Positions 9,066 through 18,262 of a stretch of 64,000 bases of DNA are shown here, one piece after another (position 1 is the stretch's first letter; every line of letters begins with the position of its first letter). The position numbers and the translations under genes were made by a program. The notes below the pieces were generated by a model. It worked only from the letters and a program-made list of their open reading frames with translations, was not told the DNA's origin and did no database searches. Location of the stretch: assembly GCA_900472175.1 (NCBI GenBank), contig UCHD01000004.1, positions 400,724 to 464,723 on the forward strand, in the 5' to 3' direction. Origin of the DNA: Hyphomicrobiales bacterium. Lineage in GTDB: Bacteria; Pseudomonadota; Alphaproteobacteria; Rhizobiales; Rhizobiaceae.

Positions 9066-9128
9066 ATGAGCCTACGCAACAAATGGACCCTCAAGGAGAG
9101 CCTGAATGCCCAAGATGATTTTCGTTAA
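9066..9128 (+). CDS. Possible 20-codon leader peptide overlapping the VOC gene
   Basis: A short ORF begins with ATG at 9066 behind a strong Shine-Dalgarno (GGAGGTG at 9054-9060). It ends with TAA at 9126-9128, 23 bases inside the next gene. The peptide begins MSLRNKWTLKESL and has no repeated-amino-acid run. The overlap would allow translational coupling with the VOC gene, whose own AAGGAG lies within this ORF. It may be translated by chance only; conservation is the decisive test. Confidence 0.35.
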   Translation: MSLRNKWTLKESLNAQDDFR

Positions 9129-9507
9129 TCTGCCGGTTGCCGACCTGGCCAAAGCCACCCGCTTCTATCAGGCGATCGGATGCGAAAAGAACGAACAGTT
9201 CAGCGACCAGACGTCCGCCAGCATGGTCTGGTCTGAGACGATCACGTTCCAGCTGGCAACGCCGGCTTATCTCGCGACCTATACGCCAAAGCCGCTGGCC
9301 GACGCGCATCAGACAACCGAGATGCTTTTGGCCTTGTCGATCGACAGCCGCAAAGAGGTCGACAGATTGACCGAAGCGGGTGCAGCTGCCGGAGGTAAAG
9401 CCGATATTCGGCCGCCGCAGGACAGCGGTTTCATGTATAACCGTGCCGTCGAAGACCCCGATGGCCATGTGTTCGAGCTGATGTGGATGGACATGAGCGC
9501 CGCCTGA
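9106..9507 (+). CDS. VOC (glyoxalase/bleomycin-resistance) superfamily protein
   Basis: 133 aa, two beta-alpha-beta-beta-beta modules. It opens with IFVNLPVADLAKATRFYQAIG, the typical VOC N-terminal module, and ends with VEDPDGHVFELMWMD, whose Glu is the usual metal ligand. AAGGAG stands at 9092-9097, eight bases before the ATG. This subgroup is often annotated as a lactoylglutathione-lyase-like protein, but its substrate is unknown. The next gene (DUF488) begins 34 bases later on the same strand. Confidence 0.85.
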   Translation: MPKMIFVNLPVADLAKATRFYQAIGCEKNEQFSDQTSASMVWSETITFQLATPAYLATYTPKPLADAHQTTEMLLALSIDSRKEVDRLTEAGAAAGGKADIRPPQDSGFMYNRAVEDPDGHVFELMWMDMSAA

Positions 9508-9541
9508 GCCGGCAGGCAATGGGGTGAAGGAGCTGCTGCAG

Positions 9542-9988
9542 ATGCATATCGATGTAACCACGATCGGGTTTACCCATAGCACTGCGGCGGACTTCTTTGG
9601 CCGTATCAAGCAGGCCGGTGTGAAGAAGGTGATCGATATCCGGCTTCACAACACCTCGCAGCTTGCCGGTTTCGCCAAGGCTGCCGACCTGCCGTATTTC
9701 CTGAAGGAGCTCTGCGGCGCTGACTACGTGCATCAACCGCTGCTGGCTCCGACAGAAGACATCCTGACGTCCTTCAGGAAGAAGAAGGACGGCGACTGGA
9801 ACACGCTGCGCCACCGGTTCATGGACCTGATGGCCGAGCGGCAGGTGGAGACCCGGCTGACCCCTTCGTCGTTTGCCGGCAGCTGCCTGCTCTGTTCGGA
9901 GGCGCAGCCGCATCACTGCCACCGGCAGCTCGTCTGCGACTATCTCGACGGCAAGTGGGGCGGGAAGCTGACTGTCCGGCATCTCTGA
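9542..9988 (+). CDS. DUF488 domain protein
   Basis: 148 aa. ATG at 9542 chosen because AAGGAG (9528-9533) is correctly spaced; an in-frame GTG at 9524 lies before that site. The N-terminal strand VTTIGFTHSTAADFF and VIDIRLHNTSQLAGF match the DUF488 family, as does the C-terminal Cys/His cluster CLLCSEAQPHHCHR, which could bind a metal. The biochemical function of DUF488 is not established. It probably shares a transcript with the VOC gene. Confidence 0.82.
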   Translation: MHIDVTTIGFTHSTAADFFGRIKQAGVKKVIDIRLHNTSQLAGFAKAADLPYFLKELCGADYVHQPLLAPTEDILTSFRKKKDGDWNTLRHRFMDLMAERQVETRLTPSSFAGSCLLCSEAQPHHCHRQLVCDYLDGKWGGKLTVRHL

Positions 9989-10199
9989 AAAGAGCCGTGT
10001 TTCCGCTCCGGGCACCCATAACCGGGGATGCGTTCGAAAGCCTTCGTTTACCCTGTTTGCATAAAATCCGCTTCAGTTCCGGTCTTTCCCGTCCTGCGCC
10101 TGCCTTTCGACACAGGCTGCCCGCAGGTTTTCCGCAGGGACCGGGCGGGTACGATGGTGCGTTTCGAGGCACCGTCATCGGTAGAGGCGGCAGTTTAGT

Positions 10200-11519
10200 A
10201 TGGCGTATGTTTCCTTTTTCCGGCGTCCAGCGGCGGTCTTCCTGCTGTCGCTTTCCTTGGCCGCCTGTTCGACGGATGACTTCGGCCCGCCGGGACGAAT
10301 CGATTCATCATCGCGGGTCGGCGCCATTGAGCCCGCCAGCCGCCATGCCCGTGGCTCGCGGGAAAATCCTTATCCTGCCGCCGATGGGGCTGTTGCCACC
10401 TTCGCCGAGAATTCAGACACTGCCGTCCCGGCCGATCCACGCCTGCAGGCATCGCGCCAGCGTCTGCCCATGATCGATAGCGAAGCCGCGCAACAGCAGC
10501 CGCTCGCCGTTGCCAGTGCGCCGCCGATGACGGTACCTGCCGAAGGCGTCAACATGGATGCGATGATGGGTGTCGAGACAGGCTCGACACCGGTTGTCGG
10601 TCTGGCCGAAGAGCAGAACCGCGATTATGGCCGGGGCAACGAGATCGCCAGAGGCAATGAGATCGCCGAGGGCAATGCCAGCCAGCCGGTGGTTGGCGGT
10701 ATCGGTGGTGACACGGTGCAACAGCTTGGGGGGCCGCAGGCCGTGCAGGTGGCATCAGCTGACCCGGGCTACGACCCCGATCTACCGCCGCTCAGCGCCG
10801 AAAAGCAGGCCGCCGAAGAGGCGCGCAAGGCGCAATTTCTCGATCAGCAGCAGCGTGTGATGCTGCGTAAACAGCAGACACAGGGCGAGCAACAGGTGGC
10901 TTTCCTGCCGCGGGCGGGAAATCCGCTGTCAGTTCCCGAGTCCGAGCCTGATTTTACCGGGCAGATGCCAGCCTCGGAAATCGCCTGCCGCCAGCGGCTG
11001 AAGAAGCTCAAGGTCGAATTCACCGATATTCCGCGGATTTCCAACGGCCGGGCCTGTGGCATCGACTATCCGATCCAACTGACCGGCCTTTCCGGCGGTA
11101 TCGACATCAAGCCGGCCGTCAAGCTCAACTGCGAGGTGACGGAAGCCTTTGCCAAATGGGTGAAGAACGAACTGGCGCCATCGGCCCGCTACCGCTATCT
11201 CTCCGGCATCAAGACGATCAAGCCGCTCGGTGGCTACTCCTGCCGGACGATGAATTCCAAGCGCGGCAATCCGATGTCCGAGCATGCCCGTGGCAACGCC
11301 ATCGATGTCGGCAAGTTCGTGCTGAATTCCGGCAAGGAAATCGACGTGCGCAAGCCGGGATTCTTCGCCTTCCGTGAAAAGGGCCTGCTGAAGGCGGTGC
11401 GTAGCGACAGCTGCAAATATTTCAACACCGTGCTTGGCCCCGGCAGCGATCCTCAGCACAAGGATCATTTCCATTTCGACCTCAGGGAACGCAAATCCGG
11501 CTACCGGCATTGCGATTGA
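10200..11519 (+). CDS. Extensin-like C-terminal domain lipoprotein
   Basis: 439 aa. A signal peptide with lipobox LAAC (Cys at residue 23) indicates a lipoprotein. A long, low-complexity Pro/Ala/Gln-rich linker (about residues 30-255) includes an 18-base tandem repeat coding GNEIAR. The C-terminal 180 residues are the extensin-like domain, common in Rhizobiales. It carries SEHARGNAIDVGKF and KDHFHFDL, whose His/Asp pattern resembles the zinc site of M15 D,D-carboxypeptidases. Conserved cysteines (CRQRL, ACGID, LNCEV, YSCRT, DSCKY) suggest disulfides in the periplasm. Likely a cell-wall binding or processing protein; activity is inferred. Confidence 0.85.
   Translation: MAYVSFFRRPAAVFLLSLSLAACSTDDFGPPGRIDSSSRVGAIEPASRHARGSRENPYPAADGAVATFAENSDTAVPADPRLQASRQRLPMIDSEAAQQQPLAVASAPPMTVPAEGVNMDAMMGVETGSTPVVGLAEEQNRDYGRGNEIARGNEIAEGNASQPVVGGIGGDTVQQLGGPQAVQVASADPGYDPDLPPLSAEKQAAEEARKAQFLDQQQRVMLRKQQTQGEQQVAFLPRAGNPLSVPESEPDFTGQMPASEIACRQRLKKLKVEFTDIPRISNGRACGIDYPIQLTGLSGGIDIKPAVKLNCEVTEAFAKWVKNELAPSARYRYLSGIKTIKPLGGYSCRTMNSKRGNPMSEHARGNAIDVGKFVLNSGKEIDVRKPGFFAFREKGLLKAVRSDSCKYFNTVLGPGSDPQHKDHFHFDLRERKSGYRHCD
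10635..10676 (+). repeat. 18-base in-frame tandem repeat in the extensin-like gene
   Basis: GGCAACGAGATCGCCAGA (10635-10652) is followed by GGCAATGAGATCGCCGAG (10653-10670) and a third partial unit GGCAAT. It encodes GNEIARGNEIAEGN in the linker. A length-variable tract is possible. Confidence 0.75.
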
Positions 11520-11625
11520 TCGGACGGTGTCCGCTCGTAGGTACGCCGGTTTACGGTAATCTTCTTGCTGCGCTGGGTTGAAAACGATTATTGCGGTTTC
11601 GCGTGGAAGAAAACGGGGATTCGTA

Positions 11626-12012
11626 ATGGAAACCAGAGCCTATCTCGGCGGCTGTCTGTGTGGAAATATCCGTTTCAAGGCAACCGGCACGCCCGGCAAT
11701 CCGCATACCTGCTCGTGTGAAAACTGCCAGCGGCATTCCGGCGCACAGACGCTCTGTTGGGTGGAGTTTCCGCGCGATGTTGTCGAGTGGACCGGCGAGG
11801 GCGGTATGCCTGCCGTCTACCGGTCGTCCGATTACTCCAGCCGCTCCTTTTGCCCGAAATGCGGCAGCACGCTGGGGGCCGTCGATGATGAGCCGGTGAT
11901 TGCGCTGGTGACCGGCAGTTTTGATGAACAGGACGTAGAGGAGCTGCGCCCGCTCTCGCACTCTTTCGAGGATGTGCACCCAAGTTGGTGGAAAATCCCG
12001 GCGGCAAGCTAG
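11626..12012 (+). CDS. GFA family zinc protein 1 (glutathione-dependent formaldehyde-activating enzyme fold)
   Basis: 128 aa. ATG at 11626 is the start that places the conserved GGCLCGNI at residues 8-15. Zinc motifs of the GFA fold are complete: CLCGN, CSCENCQRHSG and FCPKCGS. Most GFA-fold proteins are annotated as formaldehyde-glutathione adduct formers, but few are tested and many have other roles. Two more GFA genes lie at 30306 and 45911. It stands alone between the extensin-like gene and the ABC exporter. Confidence 0.85.
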   Translation: METRAYLGGCLCGNIRFKATGTPGNPHTCSCENCQRHSGAQTLCWVEFPRDVVEWTGEGGMPAVYRSSDYSSRSFCPKCGSTLGAVDDEPVIALVTGSFDEQDVEELRPLSHSFEDVHPSWWKIPAAS

Positions 12013-12042
12013 CTGCCGTTTCGGCTGGCTGCGCAAAAAAAT

Positions 12043-12060
12043 GGCCGGTCGAAACCGGCC
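12043..12060 (-). other. Hairpin with T-run on the minus strand only; rest of 12013-12372 shows nothing clear
   Basis: Arms GGCCGGT (12043-12049) and ACCGGCC (12054-12060) flank a CGAA loop. The A-run immediately left (about 12035-12041) makes this an intrinsic-terminator shape for leftward transcription, although the nearest gene to the right, yadG-like, is rightward. The remainder of the 360-base gap contains no convincing ORF or structured RNA; a promoter for the ABC exporter must lie there but I cannot place it. Confidence 0.5.
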
Positions 12061-12372
12061 TAAAATGAACCTTACCGAAGAGGGGACTGCCGGAGGTTCT
12101 TGCAAATCACTGTCGTCGTCTGTGTCCCACGCGGCGAACATGGCGTGTGTCCATCACGGTTTCATGACAGGCGCGGTTGATAACGGAAGGGCCGGATTCC
12201 GTTGCCGGTGGTTGTTGTCGCGGCAGGATTGCCATCAAAACCGTTGCCGGGGAGGCCGCGGCCACGCGTGACAATCCGTTTTCAATTTTTCTCGATTTTG
12301 CAGCTGAAATTTCCGGCGGAACACCCATATAAAGCATCTCTTTCCGTATTCGTCCCTCCCGGAACATATTTC

Positions 12373-13299
12373 ATGGCGCCCATCGTTTCCGTTTCCAATC
12401 TGGTGAAAACCTATGCGTCCGGCTTTCAGGCGCTGAAAGATGTCAGTCTCGATATTGAGGAAGGCGAAATCCTGGCATTGCTGGGGCCGAATGGCGCCGG
12501 CAAGACGACGCTGATCTCGATCATCTGCGGCATCGTCAATCCGACCGGGGGCACGGTGCTGGTCGGCGGCCACGACGTCGTCACCGATTTCCGGGCGACC
12601 CGCTCGATCATCGGGCTGGTGCCGCAGGAACTGACGACCGATCAGTTCGAGACGGTCTGGAACACGGTGTCGTTTTCGCGCGGGCTGCACGGCAAGAAGC
12701 CGGATCCCGCCCATATCGAAAAAGTGCTGAAGGACCTGTCGCTGTTCGACAAGAAGGACAACATGCTGCGCGAGCTTTCCGGCGGCATGAAGCGGCGGGT
12801 GCTGATCGCCAAGGCTTTGAGCCACGAGCCGCGTGTGCTGTTTCTCGACGAGCCGACCGCCGGGGTCGACGTCAATCTGCGCAAGGACATGTGGAAGGTG
12901 GTCGAGAAGCTGCGGGAAACCGGTGTGACGATCATCCTGACCACGCATTATATCGAAGAGGCCGAAGAGATTGCCGACCGGGTCGGCGTCATCAATGGCG
13001 GCAAGATTTTGCTGATCGAACAGAAGACGGAGCTGATGAAGAAGCTCGGTCGCAAGCAGCTCAGGGTCGAGCTGCAGGAGCCGCTGCAAGATATCCCGGA
13101 GGCGCTTGGCTCCTACGATCTGACGATCGGGGACGGGGGCGGCAGCCTGATCTATGACTATGACACATCCGGCGAGCGCACCGGCATCACCACGCTTTTG
13201 ACCGCATTGGCCGAAGCCGGAATCAGGCTCAAGGATATCTCGACGCAACAGAGTTCGCTCGAGGACATTTTCGTCGAACTGGTGGGAGCACGCGCATGA
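12373..13299 (+). CDS. ABC-2 type exporter, ATP-binding protein (YadG-like)
   Basis: 308 aa. Walker [10 protein letters not shown], signature [15 protein letters not shown] and Walker [13 protein letters not shown] are intact. The LVPQE Q-loop and the GMKRR signature variant match the YadG/COG1131 group. The ATG at 12373 precedes the first strand [14 protein letters not shown]; the frame upstream has no family similarity. The stop overlaps the start of the permease gene (ATGA), so the two are translationally coupled. The exported substrate is unknown. NodI was considered, but no nod genes are near and the sequence is closer to YadG. Confidence 0.9.
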   Translation: MAPIVSVSNLVKTYASGFQALKDVSLDIEEGEILALLGPNGAGKTTLISIICGIVNPTGGTVLVGGHDVVTDFRATRSIIGLVPQELTTDQFETVWNTVSFSRGLHGKKPDPAHIEKVLKDLSLFDKKDNMLRELSGGMKRRVLIAKALSHEPRVLFLDEPTAGVDVNLRKDMWKVVEKLRETGVTIILTTHYIEEAEEIADRVGVINGGKILLIEQKTELMKKLGRKQLRVELQEPLQDIPEALGSYDLTIGDGGGSLIYDYDTSGERTGITTLLTALAEAGIRLKDISTQQSSLEDIFVELVGARA

Positions 13300-14057
13300 A
13301 CCTCGAAGCGGTCAAGTCGATCTATTTCTTCGAGATGGCGCGAACGCGCCGCACGCTTTTGCAGAGCGTGGTCTCGCCGGTCATTTCCACCTCGCTCTAT
13401 TTCATCGTCTTCGGTGCGGCCGTCGGCTCGCGCATCCAGGAGATCGATGGGGTTTCCTACGGTGCCTTCATCACGCCGGGCCTGATCATGCTGACGCTGC
13501 TCACCCAGTGCATCGGTAACGGCTCCTTCGGCATCTATTTTCCGAAATTCACCGGCACGATCTATGAGCTTCTGTCGTCTCCGGTGTCGATGACGGAAAT
13601 CGTGCTTGGCTATGTCGGGGCGGCGGCGACCAAGGGCATGATGATCGGCATCATCATATTGGGGACGGCCTCGCTGTTCGTCGATCTGTCGATCGCCCAT
13701 CCCTTTGTGATGTTGCTGTTCTTCGTGCTGACGGCCGTGACCTTCAGCCTGTTCGGCTTCATCATCGGCATCTGGGCCAAGGATTTCGAACAGCTCAATC
13801 TCATTCCGATGCTGGTCATCCCGCCGCTGGTCTTCCTCGGCGGCAGCTTCTACTCGGTCAACATGCTGCCGCCCTTTTGGCAGGCGGTCAGCCATTTCAA
13901 CCCGGTTCTCTACCTGATCAGCGGATTCCGCTGGAGCTTCTTCGAGATCGCCGACGTCAACCCGGTGATCAGCCTCGTCATCATCATCGGGTTTTTGGCG
14001 GTGCTGATGGGATTGCTGACATGGATCTTCAAGACGGGGTACCGGTTGCGGAACTGA
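13296..14057 (+). CDS. ABC-2 type exporter, permease (YadH-like)
   Basis: 253 aa with six predicted membrane helices. It is the partner of the preceding ATPase and overlaps it by four bases. The family segment [22 protein letters not shown] before the last helices is typical of ABC2_membrane proteins (COG0842, YadH/NodJ/DrrB). The N-terminal [22 protein letters not shown] is the cytoplasmic coupling helix. It forms a half-transporter pair that would dimerise. Confidence 0.9.
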   Translation: MNLEAVKSIYFFEMARTRRTLLQSVVSPVISTSLYFIVFGAAVGSRIQEIDGVSYGAFITPGLIMLTLLTQCIGNGSFGIYFPKFTGTIYELLSSPVSMTEIVLGYVGAAATKGMMIGIIILGTASLFVDLSIAHPFVMLLFFVLTAVTFSLFGFIIGIWAKDFEQLNLIPMLVIPPLVFLGGSFYSVNMLPPFWQAVSHFNPVLYLISGFRWSFFEIADVNPVISLVIIIGFLAVLMGLLTWIFKTGYRLRN

Positions 14058-14081
14058 CGGACGACCCGGGTCCTGCGGGAG

Positions 14082-14504
14082 TTACATCTTCGTCAGGGGA
14101 GTTTCTGCCGATTGCCTTTTGAAGATGGCCTTGATTGTGCCGGCGCGGCGATTGCCAGTCTCGCTCAGCATCATCATCTGCAATTGTTCACCTTTCAGTG
14201 TAATGGCAATATGGAAGAGCGTGCCGCTGTAGGGTCCGCCTTTTCCTTCTTGCCAGCGGCCGTTCCCGACCGCCCAGAGAGTGTTGCTGGGGCTGTCTGC
14301 CTGGACAGCGGCGGACCAGCCATTGTTGGCCGCAATGGTCAGAACCGATCCATGCCGCATGATGGTGATCTTGCAGGAACTGCATTCGCCTGCATTGGAG
14401 CTCACCTGTTGCCACTCTCCTGGCAAGCCGTATTCGCCTGCATAAGCGGCAGATGGCAGAAGCAGCGCGGCAGTGGCAAGAAGTGATTTCAACACCCGGT
14501 TCAT
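14082..14504 (-). CDS. Hypothetical secreted protein
   Basis: 140 aa with a signal peptide (MNRVLKSLLATAALLLPSAA, cleavage probably after AYA). GGGAGG lies seven bases before the ATG. The mature part has a pair of close cysteines (ECSSCK) that could form a disulfide or bind a metal, and a beta-rich pattern. No family was recognised. It lies 22 bases downstream of the aspartic-protease gene on the same strand and may belong to that transcript. It ends 24 bases from the oppositely oriented exporter operon. Confidence 0.75.
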   Translation of the reverse strand: MNRVLKSLLATAALLLPSAAYAGEYGLPGEWQQVSSNAGECSSCKITIMRHGSVLTIAANNGWSAAVQADSPSNTLWAVGNGRWQEGKGGPYSGTLFHIAITLKGEQLQMMMLSETGNRRAGTIKAIFKRQSAETPLTKM

Positions 14505-14526
14505 GCATGGCCTCCCGCCGGTTTCT

Positions 14527-15228
14527 TCAATCTCTCAATCTCAACTCATCCGTCTGCATCTGCAGGAAGTCGAGTGTCGACAGAAAACTCATGCCGAGCA
14601 GGCTCTGGTCGAGCATGCCCTGCTGGGTAACCATTGCCTTGACGTCATTGCGAACGATCGGGCCGATCGCCACCTCGCTCAGCGTCACCGGTGCTGCACG
14701 CGCTTCACCGTTTGCCGTTGAAATGGTCTGTGTGAAGGCGAGGCCCGCCGGGTTGAGGCCGAGCGTTTCGGCGTCCTCGTAGGACAGGGCTACCCGGCTG
14801 GCGCCGGTATCGACCAGCATCTGGACGGTGGCGCCATTGACGGTCACGGGCGTTTCGAAATGACCGTTCAGCACCTTGTGCAGCACGACTTCCTGAACAC
14901 CTTCACTGTCGGTGAAGACGGCGGCGCGTCCGGGAATGAGGCCGGCTGCCAGGCGTCCGCCGAAGGACTGCAGGTCGGTGCGGTAGAGGTAGCCGGATAC
15001 GAGAACGAGAATGATCAGCACCCAGATGCCGAACTGGCGCAGGCTTTGGCCGATATGGCGGCGGCTTTGGACGATGCCGGTGGCAAACATCGCAGCGATG
15101 GCACCAAGCGTGACGAGGCGGCCGAAATCGTCGTTCATGATGCCGAAGGTGCGGCCGCTGTCATGGTTGAGGATCAGAAAGATGAGGCCGACGGCAAGGA
15201 TGCCCAGAAGGATGGTCAGTCTGGTCAT
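14527..15228 (-). CDS. Membrane-anchored retropepsin-like aspartic protease (TIGR02281 family)
   Basis: 233 aa. Three N-terminal hydrophobic segments (about residues 4-20, 38-56, 67-85) anchor it. A C-terminal single-lobe aspartic protease domain follows from about residue 105. The catalytic motif [13 protein letters not shown] contains the DTGAS signature. The matching glycine-rich [11 protein letters not shown] segment is near the end. Retropepsin-like proteins act as dimers with one Asp each. Its start overlaps the end of the DUF1289 gene by four bases. The natural substrate is not known. Confidence 0.88.
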   Translation of the reverse strand: MTRLTILLGILAVGLIFLILNHDSGRTFGIMNDDFGRLVTLGAIAAMFATGIVQSRRHIGQSLRQFGIWVLIILVLVSGYLYRTDLQSFGGRLAAGLIPGRAAVFTDSEGVQEVVLHKVLNGHFETPVTVNGATVQMLVDTGASRVALSYEDAETLGLNPAGLAFTQTISTANGEARAAPVTLSEVAIGPIVRNDVKAMVTQQGMLDQSLLGMSFLSTLDFLQMQTDELRLRD

Positions 15229-15449
15229 TCGCCGCTTACCCTTTCGCGGGCCATGCGGGTCCGGCGCGTTTCACGGCGGGGTTTGCGCTCGACCGTTTCC
15301 AGCCGCGCCGGCAGGCTGTCCATGATGTCGCGTCGCTCTTCGGAAGTGTAGAGCGACCATGCGCCGATCTCATCACGCGTGCGGCCGCAACCGAAGCAAA
15401 AGCCGGTTTTTATGTCGATCGAACAGACGAGAATGCAGGGTGTTTCCAT
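15225..15449 (-). CDS. DUF1289 small Cys-rich protein
   Basis: 74 aa. The four conserved cysteines of DUF1289 are present in the short N-terminal domain: [10 protein letters not shown] and GFCFGCGRT, a likely metal site, followed by the [16 protein letters not shown] helix. A basic Arg-rich tail follows. It overlaps the next gene (retropepsin-like) by four bases, so the pair is probably co-translated. Function is unknown. Confidence 0.88.
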   Translation of the reverse strand: METPCILVCSIDIKTGFCFGCGRTRDEIGAWSLYTSEERRDIMDSLPARLETVERKPRRETRRTRMARERVSGE

Positions 15450-15498
15450 GAAGGCGCGACAATCCGGAAAAGCGGTGGTTCAAATCTATATCGTCGTT

Positions 15499-16287
15499 TC
15501 AAATCGCCAGTGCAAGGGCGGCGAAAACGGCGATTTCGGTCAACTGTTGTGTGGCGCCGATTGTGTCGCCCGTATGGCCGCCGATCTTGCCGTTGACGAT
15601 TTCGCTGAAGACGGGAACCGTGACGGCAAAGGCGGCGATGGCGAGGGTTGCGGCCAAAAGCGAGGCACCCGACAAGAGCAGCAAAAGCGCCGCCGCCACG
15701 ATCCCGAAAATCAGGGCAAAGGTGACAGCCGAGGCCTGTGGCTCACCGGCAGATGCCGCAACGCCGTCCTGGCGGGCAGGTGGCAGTTTTGACCAGTGCC
15801 AGACCATGGCGGCACGGCTGAGGGCGGCTGCGGCGAGCACCAGCAAGCCGGCGCCTGTTGGCGATACCAGAGGCAGGACGGCAGCCAGCGCCGAAACCCT
15901 GAGGCCAAACGACAGGATGAGGGCGACCGCACCATAGGAGCCGATGCGGCTGTCCTTCATGATGACAAGCGCCTTTTCCTTAGTCCTGCCGCCGCCAAGG
16001 CCGTCTGCCGTATCGCTGAGCCCGTCTTCGTGCAGGGCGCCGGTGATCAGGGCCTGGACTGCGACGGCAACGAAAACGGTGAACAGTGGCGAGACCTGGA
16101 GGGCGGCGAAGACCGAGACGATGGCCGCGGCTGGCAGCACAATCAGCAGTCCGGCCAGCGGAAAGGCGCGCACCGCGCGGCTGAGCCGGCCGTCGAAATT
16201 GACGAAATGGCGCTGCGGCATGTGAATGCGGCTGAGGAATGCCACCGAGCGGGCCACGTCATCGATGAAATCGCGAATATCGAACAT
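15499..16287 (-). CDS. cobS: Adenosylcobinamide-GDP ribazoletransferase (cobalamin synthase)
   Basis: Inner-membrane enzyme that joins adenosylcobinamide-GDP with alpha-ribazole (phosphate), the final ring-assembly step of B12 synthesis. 262 aa, several membrane helices. The conserved HEDGLSDTADGLGGG near residues 86-100 carries the metal-binding acidic residues, and KDSRIGSYGA follows. Many alphaproteobacterial papers call this gene cobV. It is divergent from cobT with a 176-base gap in which no cobalamin riboswitch is recognisable. Confidence 0.95.
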   Translation of the reverse strand: MFDIRDFIDDVARSVAFLSRIHMPQRHFVNFDGRLSRAVRAFPLAGLLIVLPAAAIVSVFAALQVSPLFTVFVAVAVQALITGALHEDGLSDTADGLGGGRTKEKALVIMKDSRIGSYGAVALILSFGLRVSALAAVLPLVSPTGAGLLVLAAAALSRAAMVWHWSKLPPARQDGVAASAGEPQASAVTFALIFGIVAAALLLLLSGASLLAATLAIAAFAVTVPVFSEIVNGKIGGHTGDTIGATQQLTEIAVFAALALAI

Positions 16288-16463
16288 GAAATCATTCCCC
16301 CAGGCCGATCCGCCCCCAGCGAATCGGTGTTTTCAAACCGATCATGCGACGGCGACACGAACGGGCGCAAATGCCGTTGCCGGATTTGCTGCAGCACTTT
16401 ATGAGGAAGCACCTTTGCGAAGCCATGCTTCGCCGACGACAAGACGATACAAGGATTTGCTTC

Positions 16464-17480
16464 ATGAGTGCCAGTGGCCTGCCGTTCGACGATTTCCGTG
16501 AATTGCTGCGTAACCTGCCGGGTCCGGACAGCGCAGCTCTGGTGGCAGCGCGCGATCGCGATGCGCAGCTGACGAAGCCGCCGGGAGCGCTTGGCCGTCT
16601 CGAAGAGATCGCATTCTGGCTTGCCGCCTGGACGGGCAGGGCGCCTGCGGTCAACCGGCCGCTGGTGGCGATCTTTGCTGGCAATCACGGTGTCACCCGG
16701 CAGGGCGTTACGCCGTTTCCGCCGTCGGTGACGGCGCAGATGGTCGAGAATTTTGCGGCCGGTGGCGCTGCCATCAACCAGATCTGCGTCAGCCACGATC
16801 TCGGCCTGAAGGTGTTCGATCTGGCGCTGGAATATCCGACGGGCGATATTACCGAAGAGGCGGCTCTGTCCGAGCGCGATTGCGCCGCCACCATGGCGTT
16901 TGGCATGGAGGCGGTTGCCGGCGGTACCGATCTTCTGTGCATCGGCGAAATGGGGATCGGCAATACGACGATCGCAGCGGCGATCAATCTGGCGCTCTAT
17001 GGTGGCACGGCTGAGGAATGGGTCGGTCCCGGTACGGGAGCGCAGGGCGAAGTGCTGGCTCGCAAGATCGCTGCCGTCGAAAAGGCTGTGACGCTGCATG
17101 GTGATCATCTCTCCGATCCGTTCGAAGTGCTGCGGCGCCTCGGCGGCCGCGAGATCGCCGCGATGGCTGGCGCCATTCTGGCGGCCCGCATGCAGAAAAT
17201 CCCAGTCATTATCGACGGCTATGTCGCAACCTCAGCGGCGGCGATCCTGAAGGCCGCCAATCCGGCCGCGCTCGATCACTGCCTGATCGGCCATGTCTCG
17301 GCAGAGCCGGGCCATATGAAGGCGATCGAGATGCTTGGCAAGACGCCGCTTCTCGCCCTTGGCATGCGGCTTGGCGAAGGTACGGGCGCAGCGCTTGCTG
17401 CCGGTATCGTCAAGGCGGCGGCCGCTTGCCACTCCGGCATGGCGACGTTTGCGCAGGCTGGCGTTAGCAACAAGAACTGA
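16464..17480 (+). CDS. cobT: Nicotinate-nucleotide--dimethylbenzimidazole phosphoribosyltransferase
   Basis: Activates 5,6-dimethylbenzimidazole to alpha-ribazole phosphate, the nucleotide that CobS attaches. 338 aa, normal length. The start MSASGLPFDDF is chosen because the longer upstream frame is not family-like. Key segments are FAGNHGVTRQGVTPFP, GIGNTTIAAAI and the C-terminal RLGEGTGAALA, which includes the catalytic Glu. It is divergent from cobS. Its substrate is supplied by BluB, encoded at 61260 in this window. Also known as cobU in Pseudomonas denitrificans naming. Confidence 0.95.
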   Translation: MSASGLPFDDFRELLRNLPGPDSAALVAARDRDAQLTKPPGALGRLEEIAFWLAAWTGRAPAVNRPLVAIFAGNHGVTRQGVTPFPPSVTAQMVENFAAGGAAINQICVSHDLGLKVFDLALEYPTGDITEEAALSERDCAATMAFGMEAVAGGTDLLCIGEMGIGNTTIAAAINLALYGGTAEEWVGPGTGAQGEVLARKIAAVEKAVTLHGDHLSDPFEVLRRLGGREIAAMAGAILAARMQKIPVIIDGYVATSAAAILKAANPAALDHCLIGHVSAEPGHMKAIEMLGKTPLLALGMRLGEGTGAALAAGIVKAAAACHSGMATFAQAGVSNKN

Positions 17481-17757
17481 CGGCGGCCCTTTAGGTCAGG
17501 CATGGTCCGGCGAATGCTGCGTTGAGCGGCATCGCTCAGGGTGATGCCAGGGACGATTTGCGGGCGATACTGTAAATTGCAAGTCTTTGCGGGCTCCGGC
17601 TACCAGACCGGGGCTTGATAGCCCACGGCTTCTCACCTATTCGGGAGCGGCGATCCATTTTGACGATTGTGGTGTGAGTGGCCCGTATTCACGGCGCATT
17701 CAGGCTGATGTCAGTATCGCGTGTTCCTTGCGGCATTTTACAAGGAACGGAGCGAGC

Positions 17758-18174
17758 ATGTATCTGAACGAGGACTATCGTCGAATGGCCAATGAGAAGC
17801 CGGTAAAAAAGCTGACGGGAATCCGGCATTTCTTTGCGGCCGCGACCTATTCCTTCGGCGGCGCCAAGCGCCTTCTTGGCGAGGCAGCTTTCCGCCATGA
17901 ACTCGGCGCGTTTGCCGTCGCGATGATCCTGTTCGCCATCACCGGCGCGACCTTTTTCCAGTATGTTGCGGCCGGTGTGTTGTTTCTGCTGATGATCGCC
18001 TTTGAGGCGCTGAATACGGCAATCGAGGAAATCGTCGATCGTGTTTCGCCGGAAATTTCCGATATGGGCAAGAATGCCAAGGATCTGGGTTCGCTCGCCT
18101 GCCTGTGCATCATCCTCGCCAATGGCGGTTATGTCGCCTATGTCGTGGTTTTCTCGCATCTCTTCGGCATTTGA
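17758..18174 (+). CDS. dgkA: Diacylglycerol kinase
   Basis: Small integral membrane kinase that phosphorylates diacylglycerol to phosphatidate, recycling lipid released by glucan or polysaccharide modification. 138 aa with three membrane helices. The family signature [17 protein letters not shown] is complete. AAGGAACGGAG precedes the ATG at 17758; an internal ATG (17785, MANEKP) is a less likely start. The phosphoglycerol transferase at 50482-52428 would generate diacylglycerol, a plausible functional link. Confidence 0.93.
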   Translation: MYLNEDYRRMANEKPVKKLTGIRHFFAAATYSFGGAKRLLGEAAFRHELGAFAVAMILFAITGATFFQYVAAGVLFLLMIAFEALNTAIEEIVDRVSPEISDMGKNAKDLGSLACLCIILANGGYVAYVVVFSHLFGI

Positions 18175-18262
18175 GGCCTGAATCGGCAAGCGGCGATTTT
18201 ATTCCCTCTTCAACAGTCAAATTTAATTGAGCGATTTCTTTCTGTTCTGACGCTAATCAAAG

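Noticed and set aside
12043..12060. Terminator of the GFA 1 gene
   Set aside because: The T-run is on the wrong strand for the rightward gene, so it is recorded only as a hairpin.
12373..14057. NodI/NodJ nodulation-factor exporter
   Set aside because: Fold and gene order match, but the closest sequence pattern is YadG/YadH and no nod genes lie nearby.
16288..16463. Cobalamin riboswitch between cobS and cobT
   Set aside because: No conserved aptamer blocks (such as the GGGAA-GCCACTG parts) are present in this gap.
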